A stretch of 64,000 nt of DNA from Sebastes aleutianus (Eukaryota > Chordata > Actinopteri > Perciformes > Sebastidae). This document shows positions 34,097 through 46,399 of the stretch, piece by piece. Numbering within the stretch: position 1 is the stretch's first letter; each line of letters opens with the position of its first letter. The stretch is from assembly GCA_916700875.1 (NCBI GenBank), contig CAKAKS010000039.1, forward strand, positions 11,697,044-11,761,043, written 5' to 3'. The translations under genes were made by a program, and so were the position numbers. The notes beneath the pieces were generated by a model, which was given only the letters and a program-made list of their open reading frames with translations, was not told the origin of the DNA and searched no databases.

Positions 34097-34369
34097 TTTG
34101 TCTCCGAGTGAAGCTGAAAACACAGCAGGCAGACGGCTCAGCCACTCCCTGTTCTCTGAAAGTTACTTTGAGTCTTTGTTCTTGTAAAACTCTGGTTCAG
34201 TTTGTGGATTCAGCAGCTGGTTGAAGTGGTAGTATTCCAGTATTCCCAGTATTCCCTCCTGTAGATGTCCTCTCTCTGTGGAAGTGGTGGTTTTGGTCTG
34301 AAGGTGAATCTTATCGTCCGTCTCTCACTGTGTGTGTGTGTCGTCTCAGTGAGGCAGAATGCTTTTGTT
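34097..34369 (-). promoter_or_regulatory. Shortened upstream region of tr3 and cassette boundary
   Basis: 5' UTR-like sequence and a very short (TG)n (about 34329-34341). The usual 250-300 bp between AGGCAGAAT and TGCTTTTG, including the GGTGCTCTTTGGG flank, is deleted, so tr3 has lost its distal upstream sequence. Confidence 0.45.
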
Positions 34370-35059
34370 TTAACCCTCTGAGATCCGACCAACTTTACTG
34401 TCTTTCAGTTTTAAAGCTAGAGTGAAGATCCTGGTATCATATGAAACTATAAAAACTAATGAATCCATCAGTACCAACCATGTCATACTAGCTTGTCATG
34501 AAGGAGGATAAATAATGCTCCAAACTTACGCTAAAGTTTGGCGAGGAAAAACTGTCATGTCAATTTTCAAAGGGGTCCCTTGACCTCTGACCTCCAGATA
34601 TGTGAATGAAAATGGGTTCTATGGGTACCCACGACTCTCCCCTTTATAGACATGCCAACTTTATGATAATCACATGCAGTTTGGGGCAAGTCATAGTCAA
34701 GTCAGCACACTGACACACTGACAGCTGTTGTTGCCTGTTGGGCTGCAGTTTGTCATGTTATGATTTGAGCATATTTGTTATGCTAGATGCAGTACCTGTG
34801 AGGGTTTTTGGACAATACTTGTATTTGTTTTGTGTTGTTAATTGATTTAAAATAATAAATATATTCATACATTTGCATAAAGCAGCACATTTGTCCACTC
34901 CCATGTTGATAAGAGTATTAAATACTTGACAAATCTCCCTTTAAGGTACATTTTGAACACATTAATGAATGTGTGATTAATTTGAAATTAATCATCATTA
35001 ACTATGGACAATCATGCGATTAATCGTGATAAAACATTTTAATTGATTGACTGCCCTAC
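34370..35059. repeat. Dispersed repeat R, copy 7
   Basis: T-cassette form; first T cassette of a T-T pair. Confidence 0.6.
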
Positions 35060-35648
35060 TGCAAATAATAATCAGCATAATAATAAACTTTAATTCTAAT
35101 TTGTTGATGAACAGTTTGACTGGGATTTTGTTTGTTTTCTTTTCAGTACTTAGAGACGATAAAAAGGAGTGGAGTGATGTAACTAAATTATGTGAACACC
35201 TTCCAGGAGAATATAAAACATGTGAAAAAATATCCAGAAAAAAAATGTCTGAAAAGTTATTAGTAAAATATGTGAACAAATGTCAAACAAATATCTGACA
35301 AATATGTGTCCAATATGAGAAAACTAAACTAAACATAAGTAAAGAGGACGTTCTACCATTCAGACAAATGTGAAAAATATCAGAAAATTATTAGTAAAAT
35401 ATGTGAACAAATATCTGACAAATATGTGTAAAATAAGTGAAAACTAAAGTAAATAACATGTATTAGTAAAGAGGACGTTGTACCATTCAGACATATAGAG
35501 TCGTCCTCTCACACATCTGACTGCAGCAGATTACTGACAGCAGGTTTCCACGACTGTGTGACTGAAGCCTGATGTATAAAGCAACATTTACTAAAGCTTT
35601 GACTCTGACAGGTAGTTTTACTGAGGACTAGAACAGAAACTCTTCAAC

Positions 35649-35696
<48 letters not shown>

Positions 35697-35989
35697 TATA
35701 TATTACATTTTAAAGTTATAACCTCCGATCAAAAACAAAAGCACCACCAGTTTCTGCTTCATGACACACTTTAATTTTCCAGTTGAAGCTTTAATCTCAT
35801 TTCTAATGAAGAATTACAGTGGACAAATGATGTGAAATAAAATCTCTGTAACACTTTACATGAAAAAACAAATCAATGTTTGAACCTGCTGTTCAAATAC
35901 ACAGAAACTTCACATTAAAGATATAATCAATAATCTTGCTCTCTGAAGCTCTGTACGCCGCTGTTTCCTGTTAAAGCCAGTGGTGTTGG
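35060..35989. other. AT-rich spacer 3' of T4
   Basis: No gene. GGAGTGGAGTG subtype, shorter run of TATGTGAA motifs than in the first cassette, (AT)n at about 35653-35692. Confidence 0.5.
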
Positions 35990-36025
<36 letters not shown>

Positions 36026-36050
36026 CCATCACCATCACCATCATCATCAC

Positions 36051-36104
<54 letters not shown>
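35990..36104. repeat. (ATC)n microsatellite abutting the T4 stop codon
   Basis: About 115 bp. Confidence 0.95.
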
Positions 36105-36105
<1 letters not shown>

Positions 36106-37493
36106 TATTTCTGTTGTCCTACAGTCACAGAGACCTTCACTGGTAAAACCTTCAGTTCATCCACAGTGGTAATGTATGGAAACATCCTCTCAGTGAAAGT
36201 GTGTGTGAAGGTGTGTATGTGTGTGTTAGTATCAGGATCAGAGAACGACAGCTTTCCTTTGTTCCAGTCCAGATTCACTCTGATCCTCTGGAGCTTCTTC
36301 TGCACTACGAGAACAGTGAATAGATCTGGTGGGGAGAGTGCTTTGTATTTACCATTATAGAACCGTATTCTCCATAATCCCGACCGTATGTCTCCCTTCC
36401 TCTGGACAGACTCTGCAAACACACCCAGTCTCCAGTATGTACTGTCTCCAACCTCGACGTCCCAGCTGTGAGTCCCTGAGTTAAAGCCCTCAGAGCCCAG
36501 GACAGACCAGTAGTAACCACCAATCCTCTCTGGATTATCAGGAAACTGCTGTTCCTCTCCTCGTCTCATACTGGTCAGATCTTCAGACAGGATGAGTCTT
36601 GGATGAGCAGTGTTTGGGTCCAGAATCACAGGAGTGTAGGAGACCATGTCCTTCATCTTGTTCCAGATGTTGAAGGTCAGGTTGCCCAGGTGTTTGGCCT
36701 GGTCTATCAGAGCTCCTGAGAGCAGCTGTGGATCCTCCAGCAGGGGGCGCTGCTGGACTCTTTCCACTGCAGCCTTGTAGTTGAGCAGGAATGAGACGTC
36801 TTCAGCTCTCAGCTCGTCCTCTGTGGCTCTGACTGTGTCTGAAAGAGCTGCTATCTCTCTGCTCACAGCCTCCATCTTCTCCTTCATCATCTGACTCTTC
36901 TGCTCCTCTTCCTCCCTCAGTGCAGCCATCCTGGCCTCCTCTTCCTCTTCTAGAAACTGGTGAAGCTTCTTAAACTGCTCCTTAATCTGCCTCTCTGTGT
37001 GTCGGGCCTGGACCTTCATGTGTTCTGCTGTTTGATCAAACTTCACTTTAACTTCTTCAAAAACCTTTAACTTCTTCTTTAAGGGCTCCAGAGTTTCCTG
37101 AAGTTCCTTCTTGTGTTGTCGTGCAGCTTCATCGATGGGTCTGATTATGTGGTTGGTGTGTTTTTCTGAATCTCTGCAGACGAGACACACCGGCTGCTGA
37201 TGGTCCAGACAGAAGAGTCTGAGTTTCTTAGAGTGCAGACTGCAGACAGCCTCTGAAGATCTCTGAGCTCTCTCCTGTAACAAACTCTCACACACGTTCT
37301 TTAAATCCAAGTTAGGAGGTGGGTTCTTTGAAGATCTTCTCTTACAAAGTGGACACTCTTGGACATGTTTCTCTGTCCACCAGCTCTGCAGACAGACTTT
37401 ACAGAAGCTGTGGCTACATGACAGGATGACAGGATCTTTAAAGACGTCGTGGCAGACAGAACAGCAGAGATCGTCCTCTAATCTGGAAGCCAT
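36105..37493 (-). CDS. TRIM35/A33-like E3 ubiquitin ligase, gene T4
   Basis: Intact and the shortest of the family at 462 residues: one residue fewer in the RING/B-box linker (SSKNPPPNL) and two fewer in the last SPRY loop (PYITTVDELKVLP). RING and B-box2 ligands are complete. Other individual marks are HSKKLRLFC in the B-box, LKKKLKVF before the coiled coil, SWDVEVGD, and FYNGKYKALSPPDLF in the SPRY. Same start context with an in-frame TAA before the ATG. The loops that differ are those that form the binding face in PRY-SPRY proteins, so this paralog probably has its own target range. Confidence 0.92.
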
Positions 37494-37722
37494 TTAGTCT
37501 CTGAGTGAAGCTGAAAACACAGCAGGCAGACGGCTCAGCCACTCCCTGTTCCCTGAAAGTTACTTTGAGTCTTTGTTCTTGTAAAACTCTGGTTCAGTTT
37601 GTGGATTCAGCAGCTGGTTGAAGTGGTAGTATTCCAGTATTCCCAGTATTCCCTCCTGTAGATGTCCTCTCTCAGTGGAAGTGCTGGTTTTGGTCTGAAG
37701 GTGAATCTTATCGTCCGTCTCT

Positions 37723-37756
<34 letters not shown>

Positions 37757-38092
37757 CGTCCCAGTGAGGCAGAATAATAACCTGTTTCCTGGTTTGTCTC
37801 AGGTATATTAAATTAACCCCTTCAACCCCGTGGAGTTCTGACTCATGCTCAGTGTGACTGGAGCTGTGATGTTGGAGGGTTACAGCAGAGGGTGCTAGAA
37901 ATAAAGGGATGGTTCCCACTCAGGTGCTCTTTGGGTGGACTTGGACTGACTGAACTTTTTGGGTATGATTTCTATTTTTCAAATACTATAGTCTTTTATT
38001 AAAGATCTTAAATAATTGCAGAGTTGTAATTCTCACCCATAAAGTAGGCTAGTATGACATCCTGCCTTTATTTGACACAACATGCTTTTGTA
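37494..38092 (-). promoter_or_regulatory. Upstream region of T4 and cassette boundary
   Basis: (TG)n at about 37725-37755; next cassette opens at 37923. Three TATTCC-type motifs are present. Confidence 0.4.
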
Positions 38093-38779
38093 TTAACCCT
38101 CTGAGACCCGACCAACTTTACTGTCTTTCAGTTTTAAAGCTAGAGTGAAGATCCTGGTATCATATGAAACTATAAAAACTAATGAATCCATCAGTACCAA
38201 CCATGTCATACTAGCTTGTCATGAAGGAGGATAAATAACGCTCCAAACTTACGCTAAAGTTTGGCGAGGAAAAACTGTCATGTCCATTTTTCAAAGGGGT
38301 CCCTTGACCTCTGACCTCCAGATATGTGAATGAAAATGGGTTCTATGGGTACCCACGAGTCTCCCCTTTACAGACATGCCCACTTTATGATAATCATATG
38401 CAGTTTGGGGCAAGTCATAGTCAAGTCAGCACACTGACACACTGACAGCTGTTTTTGCCTGTTGGGCTGCAGTTTGCCATGTTATGATTTGAGCATATTT
38501 TTTATGCTAAATGCAGTACCTGTGAGGGTTTCTGGACAATACTTGTCATTGTTTTGTGTTAATTGATTTACAATAATAAATATATTCATACATTTGCATA
38601 AAGCAGCACATTTGTCCACTCCCATGTTGATAAGAGTATTAAGTACTTGACAAATCTCCCTTTAAGGTACATTTTGAACACATTAATGAATGTGTGATTA
38701 ATTTGAAATTAATCATCATTAACTATGGACAATCATGCGATTAATCGTGATAAAACATTTTAATCGATTGACTGCCCTA
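38093..38779. repeat. Dispersed repeat R, copy 8
   Basis: T-cassette form, closest to copies 3 and 5. Confidence 0.6.
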
Positions 38780-39434
38780 CTACAAATAATAATCAGCATA
38801 ATAATAAACTTTAATTCTAATTTGTTGATGAACAGTTTTACTGGGATTTTGTTTGTTTTCTTTTCAGTACTTAGAGACGATAAAAAGGAGTGCAGTGATG
38901 TAACAAAATTATGGGAACACCTTCCAGGAGAATATAAAACATGTGAACAAATATCCGAAAAAATTGTCTGAAAAATTATTGGTAAAATATCTGAAAACTA
39001 AACTAGATAAAAATCTATTAGTAAAGAGAACTGTCTACCATTCATACATACAGAAAAGTATTAGTAAAATATGTGAACACATATCTGACAAATATGTTTC
39101 CAATATGAGAAAACTAAACTAAACATAAGTAAAGAGGACGTTCTACCATTCAGACAAATGTGAAAAATATCAGAAAATGATTAGTAAAATATTTGAAAAA
39201 TGTCTGATAAAAATGTGTAAAATAAGTGAAAACTAAAGTAAATATCATGTATTAGTAAAGAGGACGTTGTACCATTCAGACATATAGAGTCGTCCTCTCA
39301 CACATCTGACTGCAGCAGATTACTAACAGCAGGTTTCCACGACTGTGTGACTGAAGCCTGATGTATAAAGCAACATTTACTAAAGCTTTGACTCTGACAG
39401 GTAGTTTTACTGAGGACTAGAACAGAAACTCTTC

Positions 39435-39466
<32 letters not shown>

Positions 39467-39752
39467 TACATTTTAAAGTTACAACCTCAGATCAAAAACA
39501 AAAGCACCACCAGTTTCTGCTTCACGAGTCACTTTAATTTTCCAGTTGAAGCTTTAATCTCATTTATAATGATGAATTACAGTGAACACATGATGTGAAA
39601 TAAAATCTCTTTAACATTTTACATGAATAAACAAATCAATGTTTGAACCTGCTGTTCAAATACACAGAAACTTCACATTAAAGATATAATCAATAATCGT
39701 GTTCTCTGAAGCTCTGTACGCCGCTGTTTCCTGTTAAAGGCAGTGGTGTTGG
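38780..39752. other. AT-rich spacer 3' of T5
   Basis: No gene. Near-identical to 13660-14631. Confidence 0.5.
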
Positions 39753-39787
39753 TCATCATCATCATCATCACCATCATCACCATCAGG

Positions 39788-39842
<55 letters not shown>

Positions 39843-39849
39843 CCATCAC

Positions 39850-39893
<44 letters not shown>

Positions 39894-39915
39894 CCATCAT
39901 AGTCATCATCATCAT
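39753..39915. repeat. (ATC)n microsatellite abutting the T5 stop codon
   Basis: About 163 bp, two repeat units longer than at 14632. Confidence 0.95.
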
Positions 39916-41313
39916 CTATTTCTGTTGTCCTACAGTCACAGAAACCTTCACTGGTAAAACCTTCAGTGGGAGATAATCCAGATTGTCAATGTATGGAAAC
40001 ATCCTCTCAGTGAAAGTGTGTGTGAAGGTGTGTATGTGTGTGTTAGTATCAGGATCAGAGAACGACAGCTTTCCTTTGTTCCAGTCCAGATTCACTCTGA
40101 TCCTCTGGAGCTTCTTCTGGACTACGAGATCAGTGAATGGACCTGGTGGGGAGAATGCTTTGTATTTACCTTTAAAGAACTCTATTCTCCATAATCCAGA
40201 CCGTATGACTCCCTTCCTCTGGACAGACTCTGCTAACACACCCAGTGACCAGCCTGTATAGTCTCCAACCTGGACGTCCCAGCTGTGAGTCCCTGAGTTA
40301 AAGCCCTCAGAGCACAGGACAGAGTAGTAGTAACCATCAAACCTCTCTGGATTATCAGGAAACTGCTGTTCCTCTCCTCGTCTCACACTGGTCAGATCTT
40401 CAGACAGGATGAGTTCTGGATCAGCAGTGTTTGGGTCCAGAATCACAGGAGTGTAGGAGACCATGTCCTTCATCTTGTTCCAGATGTTGAAGGTCAGGTT
40501 GCCCAGGTGTTTGGCCTGGTCTATCAGAGCTCCTGAGAGCAGCTTTGGATCCTCCAGCAGGGGGCGCTGCTGGACTCTTTCCACTGCAGCCTTGTAGTTG
40601 AGCAGGAATGAGACGTCTTCAGCTCTCAGCTCGTCCTCTGTGGCTCTGACTGTGTCTGAAAGAGCTGCTATCTCTCTGCTCACAGCCTCCACCTTCTCCT
40701 TCATCATCTGACTCTTCTGCTCCTCTTCCTCCCTCAGTGCAGCCATCCTGGCCTCCTCTTCCTCTTCTAGAAACTGGTGAAGCTTCTTAAACTGCTCCTT
40801 AATCTGCCTCTCTGTGTGTCGGGCCTGGACCTTCATGTGTTCTGCTGTTTGATCAAACTTCACTTTAACTCTTTCAAAAACCTTTAACTTCTCCTTTAAG
40901 GGCTCCAGAGTTTCCTGAAGTTCCTTCTTGTGTTGTCGTGCAGCTTCATCGATGGGTCTGAATCTGTGGTTGGTGTGTTTTTCTGAATCTCTGCAGATGT
41001 GACACACCGGCTGGTGATGGTCCAGACAGAAGAGTCTGAGTTTCTCAGAGTGCAGACTGCAGACAGCCTCTGAAGATCTCTGAGCTCTCTCCTGTAAGAA
41101 ACTCTCACACACGTTCTTTAAATCCAAGTTAGGAGGTAGGACGTTCTTTGAAGATCTTCTCTTACAAAGTGGACACTCTTGAACGTGTTTCTCTGTCCAC
41201 CAGCTCTGCAGACAGACTTTACAGAAGCTGTGGCTACATGACAGGATGACAGGATCTTTAAAGATGTCGTGGCAGACAGAACAGCAGAGATCGTCCTCTA
41301 ATCTGGAAGCCAT
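39916..41313 (-). CDS. TRIM35/A33-like E3 ubiquitin ligase, gene T5
   Basis: Intact, 465 residues, protein identical to T2. The coding sequences differ at two silent sites that I could see (CAGTGCAGCC against CAGCGCAGCC near 40740, and TTTAAGGGC against TTTAAAGGC near 40899). Domain content is as for T2: RING 11-50, B-box2 about 85-116, coiled coil, PRY-SPRY. Either a very recent duplicate, a freshly converted copy, or two haplotypes placed side by side in the assembly. Confidence 0.92.
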   Translation of the reverse strand: MASRLEDDLCCSVCHDIFKDPVILSCSHSFCKVCLQSWWTEKHVQECPLCKRRSSKNVLPPNLDLKNVCESFLQERAQRSSEAVCSLHSEKLRLFCLDHHQPVCHICRDSEKHTNHRFRPIDEAARQHKKELQETLEPLKEKLKVFERVKVKFDQTAEHMKVQARHTERQIKEQFKKLHQFLEEEEEARMAALREEEEQKSQMMKEKVEAVSREIAALSDTVRATEDELRAEDVSFLLNYKAAVERVQQRPLLEDPKLLSGALIDQAKHLGNLTFNIWNKMKDMVSYTPVILDPNTADPELILSEDLTSVRRGEEQQFPDNPERFDGYYYSVLCSEGFNSGTHSWDVQVGDYTGWSLGVLAESVQRKGVIRSGLWRIEFFKGKYKAFSPPGPFTDLVVQKKLQRIRVNLDWNKGKLSFSDPDTNTHIHTFTHTFTERMFPYIDNLDYLPLKVLPVKVSVTVGQQK

Positions 41314-41533
41314 TTAGTCTCTGAGTGAAGCTGAAAACACAGCAGGCAGACGGCTCAGCCACTCCCTGTTCCCTGAAAGTTACTTTGAGACTTTGTTCTT
41401 GTAAAACTCTGGTTCAGTTTGTGGATTCAGCAGCTGGTTGAAGTGGTAGTATTCCAGTATTCCCTCCTGTAGATGTCCTCTCTCAGTGGAAGTGGTGGTT
41501 TTGGTCTGAATGTGAATCTTATCGTCCGTCTCT

Positions 41534-41567
<34 letters not shown>

Positions 41568-41904
41568 CGTCTCAGTAAAGCAGAATAACAATCTGTTTCC
41601 TGGTTTGTCTCAGGTATATTAAATTAACCCCTTTAACCCCGAGGAGTTATGACTCATGCTCAGTGTGACTGGAACTGTGATGTTGGAGGGTTACAGCAGA
41701 GGGTGCTAGAAATAAAGGGATGGTTCCCACTCAGGTGCTCTTTGGGTGGACTCGGACTGACTGAACTTTTTGGGTATGATTCCTATTTTTCAAATACTAT
41801 GGTCTTTTATTAAAGATCTTTAAATACTTGCAGAGTTGTAATTCTCACCCATAAAGTAGGCTAGTATGACACCCTGCCTTTATTTGACACAACATGCTTT
41901 TGTT
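41314..41904 (-). promoter_or_regulatory. Upstream region of T5 and cassette boundary
   Basis: (TG)n at about 41536-41567, shorter than at T2; next cassette opens at 41734 and, unlike the ones at 16627 and 27601, keeps the full flank. Confidence 0.4.
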
Positions 41905-42543
41905 TTAACCCTCTGAGACCCGACCAACTTTACTGTCTTTCAGTTTTAAAGCTAGAGTGAAGATCCTGGTATCATATGAAACTATAAAAACTAATGAATC
42001 CATCAGTACCAACCATGTCATACTAGCTTGTCATGAAGGAGGATAAATAATGCTCCAAACTTACGCTAAAGTTTGGCGAGGAAAAACTGTCATGTCAATT
42101 TTCAAAGGGGTCCCTTGACCTCTGACCTCCAGATATGTGAATGAAAATGTGTTCTATGGGTACCCACGAGTCTCCTCTTTACAGACATGCCCACTTTATG
42201 ATAATCACATGCAGTTTGGGGCAAGTCACAGTCAAGTCAGCACACTGACACACTGACAGCTGTTGTTGCCTGTTGGGCTGCAGTTTGCCATGTTATGATT
42301 TTAGCATATTTTTATGCTAAATGCAGTACCTGTGAGGGTTTCTGGACAATACTTGTATTTGTTTTGTGTTAATTGATTTACAATAATAAATATATACATA
42401 CATTTGCATAAAGCAGCATATTTGCCCACTCCCATGTTGATAAGAGTATTAAATTCTTGACAAATCTCCCTTTAAGGTACATTTGAACAGATAAAAAACT
42501 TTCCATTAATCGCGATTAAATATTTTAATTGATTGACAGCCCT
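41905..42543. repeat. Dispersed repeat R, copy 9
   Basis: D-cassette form. Confidence 0.6.
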
Positions 42544-43990
42544 AATATATATACTGTATTCACATACATACATACTGTATAACATAACACTGGGAGTTGG
42601 GTAATTTTCAATAAGGAGTACTTTTAGTTTTGATACTCTAAAGTACATTTTGATACAAATACTTATGTAGCCTACTTGAATACGATTTTGAATGCAGCAC
42701 TTTTACTTGTAATGGACTATATTTATATTGTGGTATTACTACTTTTACTTGAGGAAAATATCTCACAAGAGTTATTGTAAACAAGTCTCGGTAAAAGAAA
42801 AGTTACACACTGTGGTCTTATTCAACTGATACTGGATTTATTGGTTTAAATGGTGAGATGAGCGAGAGCAGGCCAGAGCCAATCACAGTGAAGCAACCAG
42901 AGCAGGAAACTACCAACTACACTGGATCCATACTGGTGTTTTAACGGGTAAAACAACACTGTAGTTCTGCATAGATCAGTGATGTCACAGCAGGTGTTGA
43001 AATTAAAGGTGCACCATGGAGTTTTGTTGTAAACAAATGTTTACGTTTAGTGTTATCACCAAAACACTGGAGTGCATGTCCTTTGTGCAGATTTAAAGTA
43101 TTTTAAATCCTGCATTGTTTACTATCTTCTTCTTCCCTGCCTTTTTTGGTGCATTGCTGCATATCTTGGCGTGTAACGGCCACCTGTAGATCAGCACGAG
43201 ATAAAGGAAACATGGACCCACAGCTCCATGAGGAGGTTTAAAACTCCACAGGGAAATTTAAAGTTGTTTAAATGACTTTACTCCCTCAAATTATCACCTT
43301 CCCTCCGTTTGTCATCCACACTCTTTCATACTTTGATTTTAATCTTCAGGCTTTAAATCATACCAGATATAATGTTAACTCAAGGTGGACTTCCTAGCTT
43401 CTTCCAGGAGCTTTCAACCACATCTCAGTGAATGGATTGTGCTCAGTTGTCATAACGTGTTTGAAGGTTTTGGAAAAAAGCTAGGAAGTCAACCATAACA
43501 ACATTTCAAAGTACACATGATTGTTTATGATTTTATATTGTTTTGTCTGCAACTTTTTATGCTACCATTTGTTAAATACAGGTTAATGAGAAATATTGAT
43601 TTGGGGGAAGACATTATGCAAAATACTAAATTTAGTCGACAATTTCTCCAAAAAGTCTTCTATATTTCTGATTTTCATACTAAATATATTGATAATTCAG
43701 GGTTAAAACACCTGCTGTGATACCACTGATTGTAACTTTAAGAGTGGATTTAACCTTTAAAATGTACAGTTTCCTGCTCTGGTCACACATCCGATTTGTG
43801 GTGTTAGATTCTGTAAAAAACAGAGAAACAAAAACTTCTTCCTTTACAAGAGAAAGCGCAGCCACCCAGCCAAAAATAATATTTATATCTCTATGTGCTG
43901 TAAATGAGTGAATAATATTCTTTTAAACTATGTATGTTTGGAAAGCAAGAAGACTGATCTGCAGTCAGTGTTTAACCCCTCCTTTATCGT
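42544..43990. other. Left part of D cassette 4, no gene
   Basis: Same content as 17303-18746 but more diverged from the other three, with several single-base differences in the dld 3' flank. Confidence 0.5.
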
Positions 43991-44383
43991 TTTATTGAGA
44001 ACATTTAAATAACATCAGAGCTAAATGTGGTACAGTTGGATGCCGGTGGGTTGGATGAAGGTTTGGACGCAGACACACACACACAGCTTCCTGTTTCCTC
44101 CTCTCGTTATTTACACTGAAGGTGCGACTGCGACAGCGGCGGCAGCAGGGGATCAGAAGTTGATGGCTTTGCCGAAGGAGGCGGCCAGGTTTGCTTCTCT
44201 GAAGGCCTCCGACACCGTCTGTAGGAGGAGGAGGAGGAGGAGGAGGAGGAAGAGGAGGAGGATGGACAGAAGGTGGATGAAGAGAGGAAATGAAACGATG
44301 AAGCAACGGAAGAGTTTGAGATTTAATTTCAGTCTGGTTGTGTTTTAACTGTTAATATTTAAATTTTTGTCTGGACCGCAGAG

Positions 44384-45095
44384 GGCCAGCCCTACAAACG
44401 CAAAAGTCTGAGGGATGAAGTCACACGATTGGTCGGCCGAGTGTTAGAGTTTCCTCATTGGCCGTTGCTCTTTCAAAATGAAAAGGTGGGGAACAGTCCT
44501 TTATGCAAATGAGCCCGTCCGGCGCGACGCGTCCGGCTCACGAAACCAAGCTGTGAAACTAGGCGATCTAGTTCTAAAATGAAACCAGATTCAGCAGTAG
44601 CATCGCCTCTCTCTTAAAATGTTTTCAGAAGTAGATTTTGGTGGATTGTTTGGACGGAATAACAGAACGTTTACGAGCAGCGAGCAGAAAACCAGGGACC
44701 AATCAGGTGCATTCAATGAGAGGGCACGTCACCGCTTGAACAGCCAGTTGAGCGGAGCAGCGTGTCCTCTAGTGTCCTCACCGGACCTGGTGGACATGTA
44801 CTGCTGGATTTAACATTACAGACATGACCAACGACTATTAGTGGAAAAATGTAGCCACAAATTCACAGACTGACCGAACACGGTCCAGACGTATACTCGG
44901 TTTGGACCCAGTCTTGATTTACCACTTTTCAGCAGATTATGAGCCTTTATGTGCCGCTCCCCTACTTATTAAAGTCCTGCAAGAGCCGCAGATACCGGAT
45001 TAACTTCTTATGTCTGTCGAGATGTAATGAGAATTTCAACAAATATAACAAAAAAAGCTTTTGAAGAAGATTACCAACCCTAGCTTTAAGAGCCT
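44384..45095. repeat. Probable dispersed repeat in the last dld intron, D4
   Basis: Counterpart of 8090-8800. No gene. Confidence 0.35.
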
Positions 45096-45129
45096 CTTCT
45101 AGTCTCTGTGTCAGTGTGCAGCATTTCCT

Positions 45130-45133
<4 letters not shown>

Positions 45134-45171
<38 letters not shown>
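45134..45171. repeat. (GT)n microsatellite in dld intron, D4
   Basis: About 38 bp. Confidence 0.95.
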
Positions 45172-46117
45172 GCAGTGGGACATACAGGATGGGCGTGGCA
45201 GACTCTGGCGATGTCCTCACAGGAAGCGCCGTACTCCATGGCCAAAGCAGCTTCATTGATCATCTCTCCTGCCCCCTGCAGGGAAACAACATGTTAATGG
45301 AACCGTCTGAATCTCTCTTCTCAAGAACACATTTTATTTTGAAGAACACATTTCATAGCAGTGCGTCTCCAGTGATGTTTATAGGTCAGCCCAACACTTC
45401 TATCCACAGTGAAACATGTCAGAAGATATTAAAATGATTGCCGTAAAAGCTAAATCAAGTTATAGTGATTATATTGCTAACATGCTACAAGTTTGCACAT
45501 TATACTAACATGCTAGCAGGGCAAACGCAGTACTAATTTAGCCTGTTAGCTAACTGTGTTCATTTAATGTTACACCAACCCGCTAAATGTCAGCATGTTG
45601 CTGTGCTAGCTGTGAGCATGTTAGGACGCTAAACATTCTTACATTAACAACCAATAATGTTTAAGATGCACGTTAAGACAAGTTAACATGCTAACATTTA
45701 GCTCAAAGTGAAGCTATGAGACGTCCTAAAGGGGCCACCGTACAGAGGATAAACCCTTGATTGATTTAATTAACATGACTTTTCCTCTAGCGCCACCTTC
45801 AGTACAAACATGTTCAAACCTACTAGTGGTAAGAAACTAAGAACAGAACGTCGTCTTTCTGATTTGTTTCCAGGTGTGTAATGAGCATTATATATGTTGC
45901 ACATTTTGACACGTCAAAGCAGGAAAACAGGTGTTTTAATTCATAGCATTAATGAAGGCTCTGTTCCATTTAGGTGGCAAGTTCTAGTGTTTGATATTGT
46001 GCATGTTGCCTATAGAGCATGAGTTCTGCCCTGAAACTTAGCTCCACGCTGTTAGCAACATGTGCTGAGTTTAACACGGAGCTGGAAGACCCGCCTGCAG
46101 GTTCCCGGTCAACAGTA

Positions 46118-46153
<36 letters not shown>

Positions 46154-46161
46154 GTGTTTAA

Positions 46162-46399
46162 GGCTGCATTCACACCAAATCAGGTGTTGCGACGAAATAC
46201 AACCCTCCCATTCATTTGAATGTGGGTAGTGCGTTTAGGCAACCCGACGTCACACTGTGGTGGTCAATCACGTAACCGGCGATCCAGAGCTGCACAACCC
46301 AGTCGTGAGGAAACAAAGACATAAATGGCCGTGCAGTTGCTTGGCGTGAAATGGGCCATTTAAGTGACACTCCCACAACCCTGATTTGGAGTGAAACCT
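46162..46399. mobile_element. MITE-like element M, copy 4
   Basis: As the other copies but 238 bp, missing GCCGCACAAC near the right end. Confidence 0.6.

Larger units (their letters stand above)
23774..34342. repeat. Higher-order duplication unit 2 (T + D cassettes)
   Basis: Second copy of the unit at 12802-23773. Identity is very high up to about 32160. To the right of that, the sequence switches to the type found in D cassette 4 (see findings). Confidence 0.85.
37923..41733. repeat. Third copy of the T cassette seen at 12802 and 23774
   Basis: 3.81 kb, nearly identical to 12802-16626, with the same (ATC)n interruption pattern and the GTGCAGTGATG spacer subtype. The main difference is a shorter (TG)n. 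It is not followed by the same D cassette version, so it was copied or rearranged separately. Confidence 0.88.

Noticed and set aside
33785..34123. Reading tr3 from the upstream MFSASLGDK start
   Set aside because: The codon at 34121-34123 is GTG, not ATG; the first ATG is at 34094-34096. The same holds for tr4.
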